Source: Marinobacterium arenosum (GTDB taxonomy: Bacteria; Pseudomonadota; Gammaproteobacteria; Pseudomonadales; Balneatricaceae). From it: DNA of 42,702 nucleotides. The position numbers were made by a program, and so were the translations under genes. Below the pieces are notes generated by a model. That model ran no database searches. It had not been told where the DNA came from and was given only the letters and a program-made list of their open reading frames with translations. Below, in pieces: positions 28,063-38,342 of the stretch; positions within the stretch are counted from its first letter, which is position 1; each line of letters opens with the position of its first letter. The stretch lies in assembly GCF_019795155.1 (NCBI RefSeq), contig NZ_JAILYN010000042.1:1-42702 (forward strand). Reading direction: 5' to 3'.

Positions 28063-28647
28063 TCAGCCGCCCAGTTGCCGGATCAGCGACTTGATCGCAT
28101 CCAGCCGCGCCAGCGGGTCGTCCGACTCCAGCAGCAGTTGTTTCTCGTCGCCGCTGAACGGCAGCAGTTCCGCCAGCCGATAGCCAACCTCGCTGGCATC
28201 CTGATAATCGATATCCAATCCCAGCATCTGGATCATCGGATGCTTCTGGATATCCTGCAGCAACCGGATCAGCTGGGGATAACGATCGGAGACCGGCGTT
28301 GGCGCCTCAGCCGGCAATATTTCGCACTGACCGACCAGCAGGCCGTCTTGTTCAGCCCGATAGTCGTGGATGCGGACCTTGTACTGCCCGTGCAGGTCGA
28401 TACCGAGCAGGTCGTTCGGCAGCGGGTGCCAGTCGTCAATTTCCCCGTAGCAACCGACCGGGTAGAACGGCGCCCGCCCCTCTTCAGAGGCAGACAGGCC
28501 ATCGATACTCTGCACCACCACGAAGCCACTGCTATTGGCCAGGCACTGCTTGACCATCCTCAGGTATCGCGGTTCGAAAATCTGCAGCGGCAGGTAACCT
28601 CCGGGATAGAGCACGGTCGGCAACGGGAACAGTGGCAGGGTTTGCAT
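28063..28647 (-). CDS. LON N-terminal substrate-binding domain protein
   Basis: The 194-residue protein (ATG 28647) consists of a Lon substrate-binding domain alone: MQTLPLFPLPTVLYPGGYLP, LQIFEPRYLRMVKQCL, FYPVGCYGEIDDW, and a C-terminal helical part (YRLAELLPFSGDEKQLLLES, DPLARLDAIKSL). There is no AAA or protease domain, so it is not Lon itself. Such stand-alone proteins are common in proteobacteria and lack a clear role. A TTG two codons earlier is an alternative start, less likely. Confidence 0.9.
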   Translation of the reverse strand: MQTLPLFPLPTVLYPGGYLPLQIFEPRYLRMVKQCLANSSGFVVVQSIDGLSASEEGRAPFYPVGCYGEIDDWHPLPNDLLGIDLHGQYKVRIHDYRAEQDGLLVGQCEILPAEAPTPVSDRYPQLIRLLQDIQKHPMIQMLGLDIDYQDASEVGYRLAELLPFSGDEKQLLLESDDPLARLDAIKSLIRQLGG

Positions 28648-28761
28648 GTACAACTCTCAATAGGCACGAGCCTGTCAGTGTACCTAAAAAGTTGCTGGTA
28701 GATTAGCAACCAATTGATACCAACGGAGTTGCGGGTTATACGGCGAAGAGCATAACAGATA

Positions 28762-28792
28762 CAAAACAGAGGGCAGCGATCGCTGCCCTCTG
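28762..28792 (-). terminator. Intrinsic terminator after the DUF1127 gene
   Basis: A perfect palindrome at 28767-28792 has 13-bp arms (core arm AGAGGGCAGCGA). On the minus strand it is followed by TTTTG. It sits 60 bp past the DUF1127 stop. Confidence 0.75.
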
Positions 28793-28851
28793 CTGATACG
28801 GAATTGCCAATGATGCACGCTTAACTGAGCAAGTGCACCATTGGCGCGACG

Positions 28852-29073
28852 CTAGCCACCCTCTCCCGGCACGGGCTTCGCCGCCGCCTGTTCAGTGCGC
28901 TCATCGGTCAGCGCCTCTTCGTGAAGGTTGTAGATGTTACCGTTTTCCAGGCGCAGACCGATATCGCGCAGGGTTTCCGGGCGCAGTGCACGCAGTTCGG
29001 CATAAGCGCGTTTCTGACGACGGTGTTCAATGAAACGATTGTAGGCAGCAGCCAGCAGTGAGATCAGAGTCAT
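28852..29073 (-). CDS. DUF1127 domain small protein
   Basis: The 73-residue protein starts MTLISLLAAAYNRFIEHRRQ and has the arginine-rich DUF1127 signature LRALRPETLRDIGLRLENG. DUF1127 proteins are short and often bind RNA or regulate metabolism in alphaproteobacteria; here the role is unknown. An AAGGGG ribosome-binding site precedes ATG 29073. It ends 60 bp before a strong terminator and has a long non-coding upstream region, so it is probably a single-gene transcript. Confidence 0.85.
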   Translation of the reverse strand: MTLISLLAAAYNRFIEHRRQKRAYAELRALRPETLRDIGLRLENGNIYNLHEEALTDERTEQAAAKPVPGEGG

Positions 29074-29526
29074 GGTATTCCCCTTCTGTTTCAGAGCGGA
29101 AGCTGACGGGGAAAAGAGGAAACCTGGAAAGGAAACACATTAACCGCGGCAGATTCCGCGGCGTTCAGTGTTAAAACTCAGGCACGCGGACGGCAGATAG
29201 CGGACGTCCATCGATTGACGGATGCCGGCAGAGACGGATGATTCTGTTTCGCGGTATAGGCGTAAATCATGACGGTCTGTGCTATCTGTGCGGTCTGGGT
29301 TAACGAATATTGATTAAATTTGTCAGTAAGACTCAGCCATTGGAGCGGATTGGTTAATTTTTGTCAATTGTTTTTCTTAAAGCGAGGTGAAACTTGCCGA
29401 CAGATGGGTGCCAGCCGGGCTGGCTCAGCAGCGACCAGCGAGGCCTGCTCCCAATCGCCGCGGGGCGCGCCTCCCACATAGAGCCGGTCTACGGAATTCT
29501 GTTAACTCACAACTGTTAACTTATAA
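29074..29526. other. Intergenic region between DUF1127 gene and sucD
   Basis: No gene is supported. Positions 29290-29400 are markedly AT-rich (for example TTGATTAAATTTGTCAG and GGTTAATTTTTGTCAATTG) and may hold the DUF1127 promoter and regulator sites. Positions 29451-29477 hold a repeat copy related to 27956-27983. The suc terminator follows at 29535. Confidence 0.5.
29451..29477 (-). repeat. Dispersed intergenic repeat copy
   Basis: On the minus strand GGAGGCGCGCCCCGCGGCGA, then TTGG, matches the copy at 27956-27983. Confidence 0.5.
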
Positions 29527-29534
29527 CTGAAATG

Positions 29535-29568
29535 AAAAAAGGCAGCCGAAGCTGCCCTTTTTATTATC
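29535..29568 (-). terminator. Intrinsic terminator of the suc cluster
   Basis: GGCAGC and GCTGCC (29541-29546 and 29551-29556) enclose a tetraloop that reads TTCG on the minus strand. On that strand it is followed by TTTTTTCATTT, 31 bp past the sucD stop. On the plus strand it is also followed by T-rich sequence, so it can work both ways. Confidence 0.85.
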
Positions 29569-29587
29569 GGATCGCAACCGATCGAAC

Positions 29588-30460
29588 TTACCAGCCGGTA
29601 ACTTCTTTCAGTGCTTCGCCGATCTGCGCCAGGGAGCGTACAGTCTTAACGCCTGCATCTTCCAGAGCCGCGAATTTCTCGTCAGCAGTGCCCTTACCAC
29701 CGGAGATGATCGCACCGGCGTGGCCCATGCGCTTACCAGCCGGAGCGGTTACGCCCGCGATGTAGGAAACTACCGGCTTGGTGACGTTGGCCTTGATGTA
29801 AGCCGCCGCTTCTTCCTCGGCAGTACCGCCGATCTCGCCGATCATTACGATCGCTTCGGTCTGCGGATCCTTCTCGAACATCTCCAGGATGTCGATGAAG
29901 TTGGAGCCCGGGATCGGGTCGCCACCGATACCTACACAGGTAGACTGGCCGAAACCGGCGTCAGTGGTCTGCTTGACCGCTTCGTAGGTCAGGGTGCCGG
30001 AACGGGACACGATACCCACTTTGCCCGGCAGGTGGATGTGACCCGGCATGATGCCGATCTTGCACTCGCCCGGAGTGATAACGCCCGGGCAGTTCGGGCC
30101 GATCAGGCGTACGCCCAGCTCGTCACACTTCACTTTACAGTGCAGCATGTCCATCACCGGGATGTGCTCGGTGATGCAGACGATCAGCTTGATGCCGGCG
30201 TTTGCGGCTTCCAGGATGGAGTCCTTGCAGAACGGTGCCGGTACGTAGATTACGGACGCTTCAGCACCAGTCGCTTCGACGGCTTCGGCAACGGTGTTGA
30301 ATACCGGCAGGCCCAGGTGTTCAGTGCCACCCTTGCCCGGCGTTACGCCGCCCACCATCTGGGTGCCGTAAGCGATAGCCTGTTCAGAGTGGAAAGTACC
30401 CTGACCGCCAGTGAAGCCCTGGCAGATCACTTTGGTATCTTTGTTGATCAGGATGGACAT
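29588..30460 (-). CDS. sucD: Succinyl-CoA synthetase alpha subunit
   Basis: This subunit converts succinyl-CoA to succinate with nucleotide triphosphate formation, together with SucC. The 290-residue product has the CoA-binding N-terminal domain ([20 protein letters not shown]), [31 protein letters not shown] and the phosphorylated His in [13 protein letters not shown] (H247, matching E. coli H246). It starts 2 bp after sucC and ends at the cluster's terminator. Confidence 0.98.
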   Translation of the reverse strand: MSILINKDTKVICQGFTGGQGTFHSEQAIAYGTQMVGGVTPGKGGTEHLGLPVFNTVAEAVEATGAEASVIYVPAPFCKDSILEAANAGIKLIVCITEHIPVMDMLHCKVKCDELGVRLIGPNCPGVITPGECKIGIMPGHIHLPGKVGIVSRSGTLTYEAVKQTTDAGFGQSTCVGIGGDPIPGSNFIDILEMFEKDPQTEAIVMIGEIGGTAEEEAAAYIKANVTKPVVSYIAGVTAPAGKRMGHAGAIISGGKGTADEKFAALEDAGVKTVRSLAQIGEALKEVTGW

Positions 30461-30462
30461 GA

Positions 30463-31629
30463 TTATTTACCCTCCGCTGCTTTAACGGCCTGCTGAGCAG
30501 CGTCAGTCAGGCTGGTTGCCGCAATGATGTCCAGACCCGATTCAGCCAGACGCTGAGAGCCCAGTTCCGCGTTGTTACCTTCCAGGCGTACCACGACCGG
30601 TACGTTTACGCCGACCTCTTTGACCGCACCGATGATGCCGTCAGCGATCAGGTCGCAGCGTACGATGCCACCGAAGATGTTAACCAGTACGGCTTTCACC
30701 TTGGTGTCTTCCAGGATGATCTTGAACGCTTCGGTTACGCGCTCTTTGGTCGCGCCGCCGCCTACGTCCAGGAAGTTGGCCGGGAAACCGCCGTGCAGGG
30801 AAACGATGTCCATGGTACCCATTGCCAGGCCGGCACCGTTCACCATGCAGCCGATGTTGCCATCCAGTGCCACGTAGTTCAGGTCCCACTCGGCCGCACG
30901 TGCTTCACGCTCATCGTCCTGGGACGGATCGTGCATCGCCTGCAGATCTTTGTGGCGGTAAACCGCGTTACCATCGATTACGACCTTGGCATCCAGGCAG
31001 TGCAGGTTGCCCTGATCGGTGATAACCAGCGGGTTGATCTCCAGCAGCGCCAGATCTTTCTCTTCGAACATCTTCGCCAGACCCAGGAAGATCTTGACGA
31101 ACTGCTTGATCTGGTCGCCCTGCAGGCCCAGTTTGAACGCCAGTTCACGGCCCTGGTACGGCTGTGCGCCGGTCAGCGGGTCGATAGTGGCCTTGAGGAT
31201 CTTCTCCGGAGTTTCTTCCGCTACTTTCTCGATCTCCACGCCACCTTCAGTAGAAGCCATGAAGACGATGCGGCGGGTAGAGCGGTCTACTACAGCCCCC
31301 AGGTACAGTTCAGCAGCGATATCGGTGCAGGTTTCCACCAGGATCTTGGAAACCGGCTGGCCGTTTGCGTCAGTCTGGTAGGTGACCAGGTTCTTACCCA
31401 GCCAGTTGGCTGCGAATGCCTGGGCTTCTTCCGGGCTGTCGACCAGCTTAACGCCGCCCGCTTTACCGCGGCCACCGGCGTGCACCTGGGCCTTAACAAC
31501 CCATTTGTCACCGCCAATCTCATTAGCTGCTGCTGCAGCTGCTTCCGGAGTATCTACCGCGATCCCTTTGGAGACCGGCAGACCATATTCGGCAAACAGT
31601 TGTTTACCCTGGTACTCGTGAAGGTTCAT
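30463..31629 (-). CDS. sucC: Succinyl-CoA synthetase beta subunit
   Basis: This is the ATP-grasp subunit of succinyl-CoA synthetase, 388 residues. Marks: [66 protein letters not shown] and the C-terminal [17 protein letters not shown]. It lies between lpd (160 bp upstream) and sucD (2 bp downstream). A hairpin at 31737-31765 in the gap from lpd suggests partial termination before it. Confidence 0.98.
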   Translation of the reverse strand: MNLHEYQGKQLFAEYGLPVSKGIAVDTPEAAAAAANEIGGDKWVVKAQVHAGGRGKAGGVKLVDSPEEAQAFAANWLGKNLVTYQTDANGQPVSKILVETCTDIAAELYLGAVVDRSTRRIVFMASTEGGVEIEKVAEETPEKILKATIDPLTGAQPYQGRELAFKLGLQGDQIKQFVKIFLGLAKMFEEKDLALLEINPLVITDQGNLHCLDAKVVIDGNAVYRHKDLQAMHDPSQDDEREARAAEWDLNYVALDGNIGCMVNGAGLAMGTMDIVSLHGGFPANFLDVGGGATKERVTEAFKIILEDTKVKAVLVNIFGGIVRCDLIADGIIGAVKEVGVNVPVVVRLEGNNAELGSQRLAESGLDIIAATSLTDAAQQAVKAAEGK

Positions 31630-31736
31630 GCTCTAATCCGTTGTGTTGTCACTAGTGATTATTCTGCGGCTGTGGGTATGGAGAGGTTACCCGACCGCAG
31701 CCCCTGAGGGTTTCAACGACAAGCTTCTTGCTAAAT

Positions 31737-31765
31737 CGGCCGAACCCCCTCACGGGGGACGGCCG
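31737..31765 (-). terminator. Hairpin between lpd and sucC
   Basis: Outer arms CGGCCG (31737-31742 and 31760-31765) and inner arms CCCCC/GGGGG form a strong stem. On the minus strand only ATTTAG follows, so termination may be weak and act as attenuation or an RNA-processing site between lpd and sucCD. Confidence 0.5.
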
Positions 31766-31788
31766 AAATCTTTCTAATAGGTTTGCGC

Positions 31789-33237
<1,449 letters not shown>

Positions 33238-33276
33238 CTATTCTGTCAATTCACTCGTTCTTACTGGGGGGCTGTA

Positions 33277-34494
33277 TCAAACATCCAGAAGCATACGTGC
33301 AGGGTCTTCCAGAAGGTCTTTGATAGTCACGAGGAATTGTACAGCCTCCTTGCCGTCAATCATACGGTGGTCGTATGACAGCGCCAGGTACATCATCGGC
33401 AGGATCTCGACCTGACCGTTGACCGCCATCGGACGCTCCTGGATCTTGTGCATGCCCAGGATCGCAGTCTGCGGCGGGTTCAGGATCGGGGTGGACATCA
33501 GCGAGCCGAATACACCACCGTTGGTGATGGTGAAGGTACCGCCCTGCATATCTTCCATACCCAGCTTGCCGTCACGGCCACGGGTACCGAAATCGCGAAT
33601 AGTCGCTTCGATATCGGCCAGGCTCATGCTGTCGGTATCACGCAGCACCGGCACCATCAGGCCGCGGTCGGTGGAGACCGCTACGCCGATATCCTGGTAG
33701 CCATGGTAAACCATGTCGTTGCCGTCGATGGAGGCGTTGACCGCCGGGAAGCGCTTCAGCGCTTCGGTGGCCGCCTTGACGAAGAAGGACATGAAGCCCA
33801 GGCGGGTGCCGTTGTGGGTCTTCTCGAACAGATCCTTGTACTGCTTGCGCAGTTCCATCACCGGCTTCATGTTGACTTCGTTGTAGGTAGTCAGCATGGC
33901 GGCGCTCTGCTGCGCTTCAACCAGACGCTTGGCGATGGTCGCACGCAGGCGGGTCATCGGCACGCGCTTCTCGACGCGTTCGCCAACCGGTACGTTGACC
34001 GGCGCAGTCGGTGCCTTGGCTTCAGCAACCGGCGCAGTCGCTGCCGGCGCCGGCGCCTGGGCTCCGCCCTTCTTCAGGTAGTTCTGCACGTCTTCCTTGG
34101 TGATACCGCCATTCTTGCCGGTACCCGGGATCTTGGAAGCGTCCAGGTTGTTCTCTTCGATCAGCTTGCGTGCCGCCGGGCCAACCTTGTCGCCTTCGCC
34201 GGTTGCCGCTTCGGCAGCTGCTTCAGCTTCAGCCGCCGGAGCCGCTGCAGCCGCCGCACCCGCTTCGAACAGGGCGATCACTTCATCGCTGAGGACGGTG
34301 TCGCCCTCGCCTTTTACCACGTCCTTGATGACACCGTCAGCCGGTGCCACGACTTCCAGTACGACCTTATCGGTCTCGATATCTACGATCAGCTCGTCAG
34401 CTGCACAGGCTTCACCCGGCTGCTTGTGCCAGGTTGCAACAGTACCGTCCGCTACGGATTCAGGGAAAGTCGGCGCTTTGATTTCGATGGACAT
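33277..34494 (-). CDS. sucB: 2-oxoglutarate dehydrogenase E2, dihydrolipoyl succinyltransferase
   Basis: This is the E2 core of the 2-oxoglutarate dehydrogenase complex, 405 residues. A single lipoyl domain has the lipoylated Lys at 43 ([11 protein letters not shown]). An Ala-rich linker follows, then the E3-binding domain ([20 protein letters not shown]) and the acyltransferase domain ending with the catalytic [18 protein letters not shown] 34494 follows AAGGA. It is 57 bp after sucA, with a strong hairpin between. Confidence 0.97.
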   Translation of the reverse strand: MSIEIKAPTFPESVADGTVATWHKQPGEACAADELIVDIETDKVVLEVVAPADGVIKDVVKGEGDTVLSDEVIALFEAGAAAAAAPAAEAEAAAEAATGEGDKVGPAARKLIEENNLDASKIPGTGKNGGITKEDVQNYLKKGGAQAPAPAATAPVAEAKAPTAPVNVPVGERVEKRVPMTRLRATIAKRLVEAQQSAAMLTTYNEVNMKPVMELRKQYKDLFEKTHNGTRLGFMSFFVKAATEALKRFPAVNASIDGNDMVYHGYQDIGVAVSTDRGLMVPVLRDTDSMSLADIEATIRDFGTRGRDGKLGMEDMQGGTFTITNGGVFGSLMSTPILNPPQTAILGMHKIQERPMAVNGQVEILPMMYLALSYDHRMIDGKEAVQFLVTIKDLLEDPARMLLDV

Positions 34495-34521
34495 GTTTTT
34501 TCCTTTCGTGCTCCGTCAGAC

Positions 34522-34545
34522 GGCCGGCGCCGATAGGCGCCGGCC
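34522..34545 (-). promoter_or_regulatory. Strong hairpin between sucA and sucB
   Basis: GGCCGGCGCC and GGCGCCGGCC form a perfect 10-bp GC stem around a 4-nt loop, 27 bp upstream of the sucB start codon. There is no U-run, so it is not a standard intrinsic terminator. It may set mRNA stability or E1:E2 stoichiometry. Confidence 0.6.
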
Positions 34546-34551
34546 CTCCAA

Positions 34552-37383
34552 TTAACCGTTGATTGCTTCGTTGACCAGTTTTTCCTGCTGTTCCAGGTGA
34601 ACCGAGATGTAACCTACCGCCGGTGCAGCGGCATGCGGTCGGCCTACGCCTTCCAGATGCAGCTTGGCATCGTGCTTGTGCAGTACGGCGCGCATGTGAT
34701 GCTGCGAGCAGTACCAGGCACCCTGGTTCATCGGCTCTTCCTGGCACCAAACCACAGATTCCAGGTTGGTGTATTCGGCGATCGCCTCGGCCAGCGCCTG
34801 CTCCGGGAACGGATAGAGCTGTTCGATACGGACGATCGCGACATCCTGCTTCTCCAGTTCGGCACGGCGGTTATAGAGGTCGTAGTAGACCTTGCCGCTA
34901 CACAGTACCAGACGTTTCACCTGCTTCGGATCCAGCTGGTCGACTTCACCGATAACCGGTTTGAAGCCGCCCACGGTCAGATCTTCCAGCGTGGAGATCG
35001 CCTGTTTGTGGCGCAGCAAGCTCTTCGGCGACATCACAACCAACGGCTTACGGAGCGGACGCACCACCTGACGGCGCAACAGATGGAAGATCTGGGCCGG
35101 GGTGGTCGGTACACACACCTGAATGTTGTGTTCAGCGCAGAGCTGCAGATAACGTTCCAGTCGAGCGGAGCTGTGCTCCGGCCCCTGGCCTTCGAAGCCG
35201 TGGGGCAGCAGCATGGTCAGGCCGCAGAGGCGCTGCCATTTCTGCTCACCGCTGGTGATAAATTGGTCAATAACAACCTGAGCACCGTTGGCGAAATCAC
35301 CAAACTGAGCTTCCCAGATTACTAGTGCATTGGGCATCGTGGTCGCATAACCGTACTCGAACGCCAGCACCGCTTCCTCGGACAGGAAGGAGTCGTGCAG
35401 CGTCAGACACGGCTGGTCTGCGGACAGGTTCTGCAGCGGCAGGTAGGTGCTGCCGTCCTTCTGGTTATGCAGAACCGCGTGACGGTGGGAGAACGTGCCT
35501 CGACCAACGTCCTGACCGGTCAGGCGTACCGGGTGCCCCTGGGCCAGAATGGAAGCATAGGCCAGCGATTCGGCCATCCCCCAGTTCAGCTCCATGGCAC
35601 CGGCGGCCATACGCTTGCGGTCTTCGATAATCTTCTGAACCTGGCGCTGCACGGAGAAACCTTCCGGCACCTCGCAGATCTTGTTGCCCAGTTCCTGCAG
35701 CAGTTTCAGGTCGACACCGGTATCGCAGTCGAACGACCATTCATGGCCCAGGTAGGGCTTCCAGTCGACGAACAGCTCGGTGTTCGGCTCCAGCACCAGC
35801 GCATTGGCTACGTGCTCGCCGTTTTCCAGCGCCTGGCGATAGTCTTTTTCCATCGCCTTGCTTTCTTCGGCAGTGATCACACCCTCGTCGATCAGACGCT
35901 GAGCGTACAGCTCGCGGGTGGTCTTCTGCTTCTTGATCTTGGCGTACATCAGCGGCTGAGTGCCAGACGGCTCGTCCGCCTCATTGTGGCCGCGACGACG
36001 ATAGCAGACCAGGTCGATGACCACGTCTTTGTTGAATTCGTTACGGTAGTCCAGCGCCACCTGGGTGACGAAGCGAACCGCTTCCGGGTCATCGCCGTTC
36101 ACGTGAAAGATCGGCGCCTGCACCATCTTGGCCACGTCGGTGGCGTACTCGGTGGAGCGGGAGTCTTCCTGCTTGTTGGTGGTGAAACCAACCTGGTTGT
36201 TGATCACGATATGGACGGTACCGCCGGTCTTGTAGGCCCGGGTCTGGGACATCTGGAATGTCTCCATCACCACGCCCTGGCCGGCAAAGGCCTGGTCACC
36301 GTGGATGTTGACCGGTACCACGGTAGAGCCGACCGGATCTTCACGGCGGTCCTGACGGGCACGTACCGAGCCCTCGACCACCGGCGCGGCAATCTCCAGG
36401 TGGGACGGGTTGAACGCCATCGCCAGGTGGACTTCGCCGCCCGCGGTCATGATGTTGGAGGAGAAGCCCTGGTGGTATTTCACGTCACCGGAGGTTTCGA
36501 CCAGCTTCTTGCCTTCGAACTCGCCGAACAGCTCGGCCGGGTTCTTGCCGAAGGTGTTGACCAGCATGTTCAGACGGCCACGGTGGGCCATGCCGATCAC
36601 GATCTCCTTGGCGCCGTCACGACCGGCACGTTGGATCAGTTCGTCCATCAGCGGAATCAGCGACTCGCCGCCTTCCACACCGAAGCGCTTGGCACCGGCA
36701 TAGCGCGAGCCGAGGTATTTTTCCAGGCCTTCCGCAGCGGTCAGCCGTTCCAGGATGTGCTTACGCTCCTGCGGCTCCAGCTGCGGGTGGCAGCGAACCG
36801 GCTCCAGACGGGACTGGATCCAGCGCTTTTCCTGGGTATCAACGATGTGCATGTACTCTGCACCGACGGTGGTGCAGTAGGTTTTCTTGAGGTCCGCGAT
36901 AATATCTTTCAGCGGCGCCTCTTCCGGACCGAAGAACAGCGAGCCGAGCTGGAAGGTGGTGTCGTTATCCGCCTCGGACAGTTCGTGGTATCGCAGATCC
37001 AGATCAGGTACCTGTTCGCGCTCCATCAGGCCCAGCGGATCGATCTCCGCCACCTGGTGGCCACGCACGCGGTATGCGTTGATCATCCGCAGTACACGTA
37101 CCTGTTTCTTCTCATGTTCGGAGCTGACAGAGCTGACCGCCACCGGTGCGGCGCGCTTCTGGTTCTTGGCCAGATACAGGAAGTGGTCCTGAATCGGCGA
37201 GTGGGGAACATCCTGCGTCAGGTTGTCACCAACCTTCGGCAGACGATCGAACTCTTCACGCCATTCCTGAGGTACAGCGTTCGGGTCCAGCAGGTATGCT
37301 TCGTAAAGCTGTTCGATGTAGGAAAGGTTGCCACCGTACAGGTGGGCATTCTTCCACATCAGCTCCATTATGCCTTCTTGCAT
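34552..37383 (-). CDS. sucA: 2-oxoglutarate dehydrogenase E1 component
   Basis: This is the thiamine-diphosphate decarboxylase of the 2-oxoglutarate dehydrogenase complex, 943 residues. Marks: LSYIEQLYEAYLLDPNAVPQ near the N-terminus, IGMAHRGRLNMLVNTFG, HGDQAFAGQGVVMETFQMS and IVINNQVGFTT (ThDP site), and the C-terminal VGRPHAAAPAVGYISVHLEQ. I took ATG 37383 (MQEGIMELMWKNAHL), as close relatives begin MQES; an ATG five codons later has a better ribosome-binding site (GAAGG). It starts after the sdhB terminator, so it probably has its own promoter. Confidence 0.97.
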   Translation of the reverse strand: MQEGIMELMWKNAHLYGGNLSYIEQLYEAYLLDPNAVPQEWREEFDRLPKVGDNLTQDVPHSPIQDHFLYLAKNQKRAAPVAVSSVSSEHEKKQVRVLRMINAYRVRGHQVAEIDPLGLMEREQVPDLDLRYHELSEADNDTTFQLGSLFFGPEEAPLKDIIADLKKTYCTTVGAEYMHIVDTQEKRWIQSRLEPVRCHPQLEPQERKHILERLTAAEGLEKYLGSRYAGAKRFGVEGGESLIPLMDELIQRAGRDGAKEIVIGMAHRGRLNMLVNTFGKNPAELFGEFEGKKLVETSGDVKYHQGFSSNIMTAGGEVHLAMAFNPSHLEIAAPVVEGSVRARQDRREDPVGSTVVPVNIHGDQAFAGQGVVMETFQMSQTRAYKTGGTVHIVINNQVGFTTNKQEDSRSTEYATDVAKMVQAPIFHVNGDDPEAVRFVTQVALDYRNEFNKDVVIDLVCYRRRGHNEADEPSGTQPLMYAKIKKQKTTRELYAQRLIDEGVITAEESKAMEKDYRQALENGEHVANALVLEPNTELFVDWKPYLGHEWSFDCDTGVDLKLLQELGNKICEVPEGFSVQRQVQKIIEDRKRMAAGAMELNWGMAESLAYASILAQGHPVRLTGQDVGRGTFSHRHAVLHNQKDGSTYLPLQNLSADQPCLTLHDSFLSEEAVLAFEYGYATTMPNALVIWEAQFGDFANGAQVVIDQFITSGEQKWQRLCGLTMLLPHGFEGQGPEHSSARLERYLQLCAEHNIQVCVPTTPAQIFHLLRRQVVRPLRKPLVVMSPKSLLRHKQAISTLEDLTVGGFKPVIGEVDQLDPKQVKRLVLCSGKVYYDLYNRRAELEKQDVAIVRIEQLYPFPEQALAEAIAEYTNLESVVWCQEEPMNQGAWYCSQHHMRAVLHKHDAKLHLEGVGRPHAAAPAVGYISVHLEQQEKLVNEAING

Positions 37384-37584
37384 TATTGATCACCCTGGCT
37401 CTGGGGGTTTGGTCCGGGCGGGCTGCACAACTCCCACCACTTGGGGGACGACCCCTCTTTCGTTACCGTATGTTTACCCGCCCGCTGAAAACCAGCTGCG
37501 GCGAGAACTTTCTTAAGAAAGCGTTAATCGTTGTTTCGAATGGAGATTCGAATGGTTGTTGGAATCTTCAGTAATACTGCTTCT
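37384..37584. other. sdhB-sucA intergenic region
   Basis: The stretch should hold the sucA promoter on the minus strand. AT-rich sequence near 37500-37560 is the likeliest place, but I see no clear -35/-10 pair. No gene is present. Confidence 0.4.
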
Positions 37585-37616
37585 CGCAAAAAAGCGGTGC
37601 CCACCGGGCACCGCTT
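37585..37616 (-). terminator. Intrinsic terminator after sdhB
   Basis: AAGCGGTGCCC and GGGCACCGCTT (37592-37602 and 37606-37616) form an 11-bp stem. On the minus strand it is followed by TTTTTTG. It begins only about 10 bp after the sdhB stop, separating the sdh and suc units. Confidence 0.88.
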
Positions 37617-37625
37617 GATGTCGCA

Positions 37626-38330
37626 TCAGGTCGCTTGCTGCAGCAACATGTTGCGGATTTTGCCGATCGCCTTGGTTGGATTCAAACCTTTCGGACAGAC
37701 ACTCACGCAGTTCATGATACCGTGGCACCGGAACACGCTGAACGGGTCGTCCAGTTCGGTCAACCGTTCCCGGGTGGCGGTGTCGCGGCTGTCCGCCAGG
37801 AAGCGGTAAGCCTGCAACAGGCCGGACGGGCCGATGAACTTGTCCGGGTTCCACCAGAACGACGGGCAGGCGGTGGAGCAGCATGCGCAGAGTATACACT
37901 CGTACAGGCCGTCCAGCTCGGCACGTTCTTCCGGCGACTGCAGACGCTCGATCGCCGGCGGCGGCGTGTCGTTGATCAGGTACGGCTTGATCTTCTCGTA
38001 CGCCTTGTAGAACTGGGTCATGTCGACCACCAGGTCACGGATGACCGGCAGGCCCGGCAGCGGACGCAGTACCAGCTTGTCGTTTTCAACCACCGCCGAC
38101 AGCGGCGTGATGCACGCCAGGCCGTTGGTACCATTCATGTTCATACCGTCGGAGCCGCAAACACCTTCGCGGCAGGAGCGGCGGTATGCCAGTGTCGGGT
38201 CCTTATCCTTCAGCAGCTGCAGCAGGTCGAGGACCATGATGTCCTTGCCACCCGGGATATCAATATGGATATCCTGCATGGACGGCGCGTCATCGGTTTC
38301 AGGATTGTAGCGATATACACTTACCAGCAT
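37626..38330 (-). CDS. sdhB: Succinate dehydrogenase iron-sulfur subunit
   Basis: SdhB passes electrons from SdhA to quinone. The 234-residue protein has ligands for all three clusters: the 2Fe-2S site CREGVCGSDGMNMNGTNGLA plus C, the 4Fe-4S site CILCACCSTACPSFWW, and the 3Fe-4S site CHGIMNCVSVCPKGLNP. It starts 12 bp after sdhA and ends at a terminator. Confidence 0.98.
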   Translation of the reverse strand: MLVSVYRYNPETDDAPSMQDIHIDIPGGKDIMVLDLLQLLKDKDPTLAYRRSCREGVCGSDGMNMNGTNGLACITPLSAVVENDKLVLRPLPGLPVIRDLVVDMTQFYKAYEKIKPYLINDTPPPAIERLQSPEERAELDGLYECILCACCSTACPSFWWNPDKFIGPSGLLQAYRFLADSRDTATRERLTELDDPFSVFRCHGIMNCVSVCPKGLNPTKAIGKIRNMLLQQAT

Positions 38331-38342
38331 CGTACCAGCCCC

